Shown: positions 61,877-64,000 of the stretch, piece after piece | How positions within the stretch are numbered: position 1 is the stretch's first letter | How the letters are laid out: each line of letters starts with the position of its first letter | Origin: Syntrophobacter fumaroxidans MPOB | GTDB lineage: Bacteria; Desulfobacterota; Syntrophobacteria; Syntrophobacterales; Syntrophobacteraceae | Reading direction: 5' to 3' | NCBI RefSeq assembly: GCF_000014965.1 | Contig: NC_008554.1 | Span: 2,964,001-3,028,000, forward strand | Length of the DNA: 64,000 bases | Notes under the pieces: generated by a model | Told to the model about the DNA's origin: nothing | The model's database searches: none | What the model saw: only the letters and a program-made list of their open reading frames with translations | Program-made: the position numbers and the translations under genes

Positions 61877-62258
61877 TTCAGACTCCTGCAAACGATTTGC
61901 AAATCCCACCGGTCTTGGACACGACCGGCAAAGAAGGAAAACACGCGCTCAACCCCGGCAAAAGGAAGTCTTTTCGGATCGGCTGTAAATTTTGATGTAT
62001 AGGCTCTTAAGCATTGGATTGTCAAGGTGAAACCGATCCGGAGAGAGCCCTGCGCGAAAGGACCGCCATCAACATCCGGCAGCCGGTGGAGGGAATCCCG
62101 AGAAGGAGGAGGGAACGTCGAATCGAGGAGGATCAGCGGGGGGAGGAATCGATCGGCACAAAGGCCGGTCCGGGAGCAAGTCGACGGGCAGTCCGCGGAT
62201 CACCGGCCAGGGGGGGCGTCGCGGAGCCCGATCGATCGATGCACAATGGGCATACCCT
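61877..62258. other. Intergenic region upstream of glyQS
   Basis: 382 bp holding the glyQS promoter and leader. I saw no glycine riboswitch or T-box specifier in the leader. The part next to the TPR gene stop shows no terminator. Confidence 0.5.
61996..62025 (-). promoter_or_regulatory. Sigma-70-type promoter of glyQS
   Basis: On the minus strand TTGACA (62025-62020), 18-bp spacer, TATACA (62001-61996). It is the best promoter match in the window. Confidence 0.65.
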
Positions 62259-63215
62259 TCAGAATCCTCCCTTTCGTTCGGCCTCATCGGCGAGGTTCCG
62301 ATAGATGACCGCCAATTCGCGGTTGCATTCGGCCACCGGTGCCCCGTGCCTGGCGGCTTCCTCCACGGCCCTTTCGGCATCCTTCATCTGGCCGTCCTCG
62401 CGCAGCAACTGTCCGAGAAACAGGAAGGCGTCTCCCCGGTCGGGTTTCAACGCGACGGCCGCCTGCATGTGAGCGATTGCCCCGGGCCGTTCTCCGAGGC
62501 TCGCGGCGATCCGGGCCGCCCTGAGGCGGGCTTCGAAATCCGTCGGGTTATATCGCGCGGCTCGTTCATACCGCCGCAGGGCTTCGGCGCGCTCGCCGGA
62601 TTTCTCCGCGATCTCACCGAGCCCGAAACAGGCGTTGGCGCAGGAAGCGTCCCTTTTCAGGGCTTCCCTGAAGACCTCCGCCGCCTCTGCCGGGCGGTCC
62701 CGGCGGAGCAGGAAGAATCCGTACTGGCTCAACGGGGCGGAATCGTCCCGTGTTGCCTCGACACCGCGGCGAAACAGCCGTTCGGCCTCCTCATGGTCTC
62801 CGGCCTGTTCCCGAATGGAAGCCAGGTTCACCCACGCAGCGGCATAATCGGGATGTCTGTCCACCAATTCCCGGTATATTTTCCCGGCCTCGTCCATTCT
62901 CCCCTGGTCCTGGTAGATCACGGCGAGATTGAACTGCGCCTTCGGATCCCCCGGGTTTTGGCGGATGGCCTGCCGATACCCCTCGACGGCTTCCGGCAGC
63001 CGGTTCCTCCGGTGCTGTTCCACGGCGCGGTTGTAGTGGTCCGCTTTGCCCGCTGCGCACCCGTTCAAGCTCCAGATCAGGGCGAAAACCAGCCCCAACG
63101 CGCATCGCAACCCCGAAAACGGCACCACCGAGCCCGAGGGACTTTCCCCCTTCCGTTCCCCACAGCCCGCGTGAACGGACGGGCGGGACGACATTTTCGT
63201 TCTACTGCTTCCCAT
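62259..63215 (-). CDS. TPR-repeat lipoprotein
   Basis: 318-aa protein. An N-terminal basic stretch, a signal helix (CALGLVFALIWSLNGC) with lipobox LNGC, then about six to seven tetratricopeptide repeats (NRAVEQHRRNRLPEAVEGYR; AQFNLAVIYQDQGRMDEAGK; AAWVNLASIREQAGDHEEAE; and so on). Probably an outer-membrane or periplasmic scaffold. Its start overlaps the end of the MCE gene by 14 bp; an ATG at 63194 is an alternative start with the signal still complete. Context suggests a role with the upstream MlaD-type transporter. Confidence 0.85.
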   Translation of the reverse strand: MGSSRTKMSSRPSVHAGCGERKGESPSGSVVPFSGLRCALGLVFALIWSLNGCAAGKADHYNRAVEQHRRNRLPEAVEGYRQAIRQNPGDPKAQFNLAVIYQDQGRMDEAGKIYRELVDRHPDYAAAWVNLASIREQAGDHEEAERLFRRGVEATRDDSAPLSQYGFFLLRRDRPAEAAEVFREALKRDASCANACFGLGEIAEKSGERAEALRRYERAARYNPTDFEARLRAARIAASLGERPGAIAHMQAAVALKPDRGDAFLFLGQLLREDGQMKDAERAVEEAARHGAPVAECNRELAVIYRNLADEAERKGGF

Positions 63216-64000
63216 GCGGTCCGATCCTTCCTTTTTCGCGCCATTGATCGGTGCCCTGGGCGGGATAGACGGCGAACGTCCCGTCTTCCTTCCACACGAT
63301 CTTCCAGGGATGCGCGCGCAGATCCTCGCTCATCCCTTCCAGGTTGCGGGATGTCCCGCTGAGATGCCTGAACATCGATGCGACGTCCTCCTGGCTGGAA
63401 GTGAGCATGGAGCGGGCGACCTTCACGGTGCTCTGCGCTTCGGCAACCCCCTGCCCGATTTGGGCGAGGGTCTCGTTGATCCGGTTCTCCACGGATTCGA
63501 GCCTTTTTTGCAGCCCGCGGTTGGTTTCCCGCAATTCCTTGAGAAGCGCCCTCAGATCCTTGCCGCCCTCCCCGGACGTCTCTTTCAGGTTCTCCGCAAA
63601 CGCACTGATTTTCGCCAGGACCTTCTTGAGATCCTTGCCGTTGTCCCTCATGTCCACCAGGAACCCGTTGGCGTTCCTGATGGCATCGGTGAGCGCGGAT
63701 TCGGTGCGGACTTCACGGACCAGCTTGTGGGTCTCGTTGATGAGGTCTCCCAGGCGGGCAACCACGGCGTGCCCGGTTTCCATCACTTCCGAAAGGGATG
63801 AGGGGCCTTTTCCTTCAAGGGTTTCCCCGGGACCCAGCAGTTCGGCGTCGGGCGAGCCGGGTGAGATCTCGACGTACTTGGCGCCCATCATGCCCAGATT
63901 GCGGATATCCGCGCGCGAATCCTTTCTGACCCTGGCATCGGGACTGATCGTCACCGTCACCGCGATGCGATCGCTGGCTCCCTGGGCGATCCTGATATTC
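63202..64000 (-). CDS. MlaD/MCE-domain protein, 5' end outside window
   Basis: The frame stays open to the window edge. The visible 265 residues begin RIAQGASDRIAVTVTISPDA, then VRKDSRADIRNLGMMGAKYV and EISPGSPDAELLGPGETLEG, the C-terminal half of an MCE domain. A long helical tail (HKLVREVRTESALTDAIRNA, LESVENRINETLAQIGQGVA) ends in WKEDGTFAVYP. Lacking are the anchor helix and first half of the MCE domain. It belongs to a lipid-transport locus distinct from that at 21-25 kb; its ATPase and permease are expected upstream, outside the window. Confidence 0.9.
   Translation of the reverse strand, partial: NIRIAQGASDRIAVTVTISPDARVRKDSRADIRNLGMMGAKYVEISPGSPDAELLGPGETLEGKGPSSLSEVMETGHAVVARLGDLINETHKLVREVRTESALTDAIRNANGFLVDMRDNGKDLKKVLAKISAFAENLKETSGEGGKDLRALLKELRETNRGLQKRLESVENRINETLAQIGQGVAEAQSTVKVARSMLTSSQEDVASMFRHLSGTSRNLEGMSEDLRAHPWKIVWKEDGTFAVYPAQGTDQWREKGRIGPHGKQ

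Noticed and set aside
59531-62002. 823-aa plus-strand frame across glyS/glyQ
   Set aside because: Antisense shadow of two universally conserved genes.

Overview
The window reads as chromosome of an anaerobic deltaproteobacterium (Desulfobacterota/Thermodesulfobacteriota). The GC content is about 60% by eye. Gene content fits a syntrophic or sulfate-reducing relative of Syntrophobacter: a stand-alone TrpB2, aspartase, two-subunit glycyl-tRNA synthetase, PqiC/Mla-type lipid transport and a putative selenoprotein. The genus is an inference from gene style, not a database match.

Layout. 1-7 kb: the start of a CDF metal exporter, a membrane hybrid histidine kinase, an amidohydrolase, TrpB2 and a small conserved protein. 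7-16 kb, all minus strand: a 58-aa protein, an SRPBCC protein, a SOUL haem-binding protein, an NAD(P)-binding epimerase-like protein, an FAD oxidoreductase, GpmI and two adjacent HtrA-type proteases, the second without PDZ but with a C-terminal membrane helix. 16-26 kb, plus strand: a 1,569-aa protein with a degenerate HD-like region, an MlaE/MlaF/MlaD/PqiC-type lipid transport operon and a membrane-tethered gluzincin-like protein.

26.4-36.5 kb: tRNA-Leu(UAA) carries a ~10 kb integrated element bounded by a 64-bp direct repeat of the tRNA 3' end. Every gene in it is on the minus strand: tyrosine integrase, unknown, AlpA-like HTH, two overlapping mini-genes, primase-helicase, ERCC4 nuclease, small phage genes, TerS-like protein, and a virion/ejection-like protein. 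No portal, large terminase or capsid gene is visible. The order matches a phage-inducible chromosomal island or phage satellite better than a complete prophage.

36.6-46 kb: a DUF2254 membrane protein, a radical SAM/SPASM protein with a 111-aa partner gene, a long gene-poor stretch with repeats, a CPA2 antiporter and a transposase remnant. 44-51 kb: a CusCBA-type heavy-metal efflux system. 51-58 kb, minus strand: aspartase, an Rnk-like factor, a Cys-rich protein and a two-component pair (cytosolic GAF kinase plus sigma-54 activator).

58.1-58.6 kb: a DUF1573-like lipoprotein whose reading frame contains an in-frame UGA exactly where the family has the first Cys of its CGC motif. A stem-loop follows at SECIS-like spacing. 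This is probably a selenocysteine lipoprotein and is one of the two strongest leads; the other is the phage satellite. 58.9-64 kb, minus strand: glyQS, a TPR lipoprotein and the 3' part of another MlaD gene.
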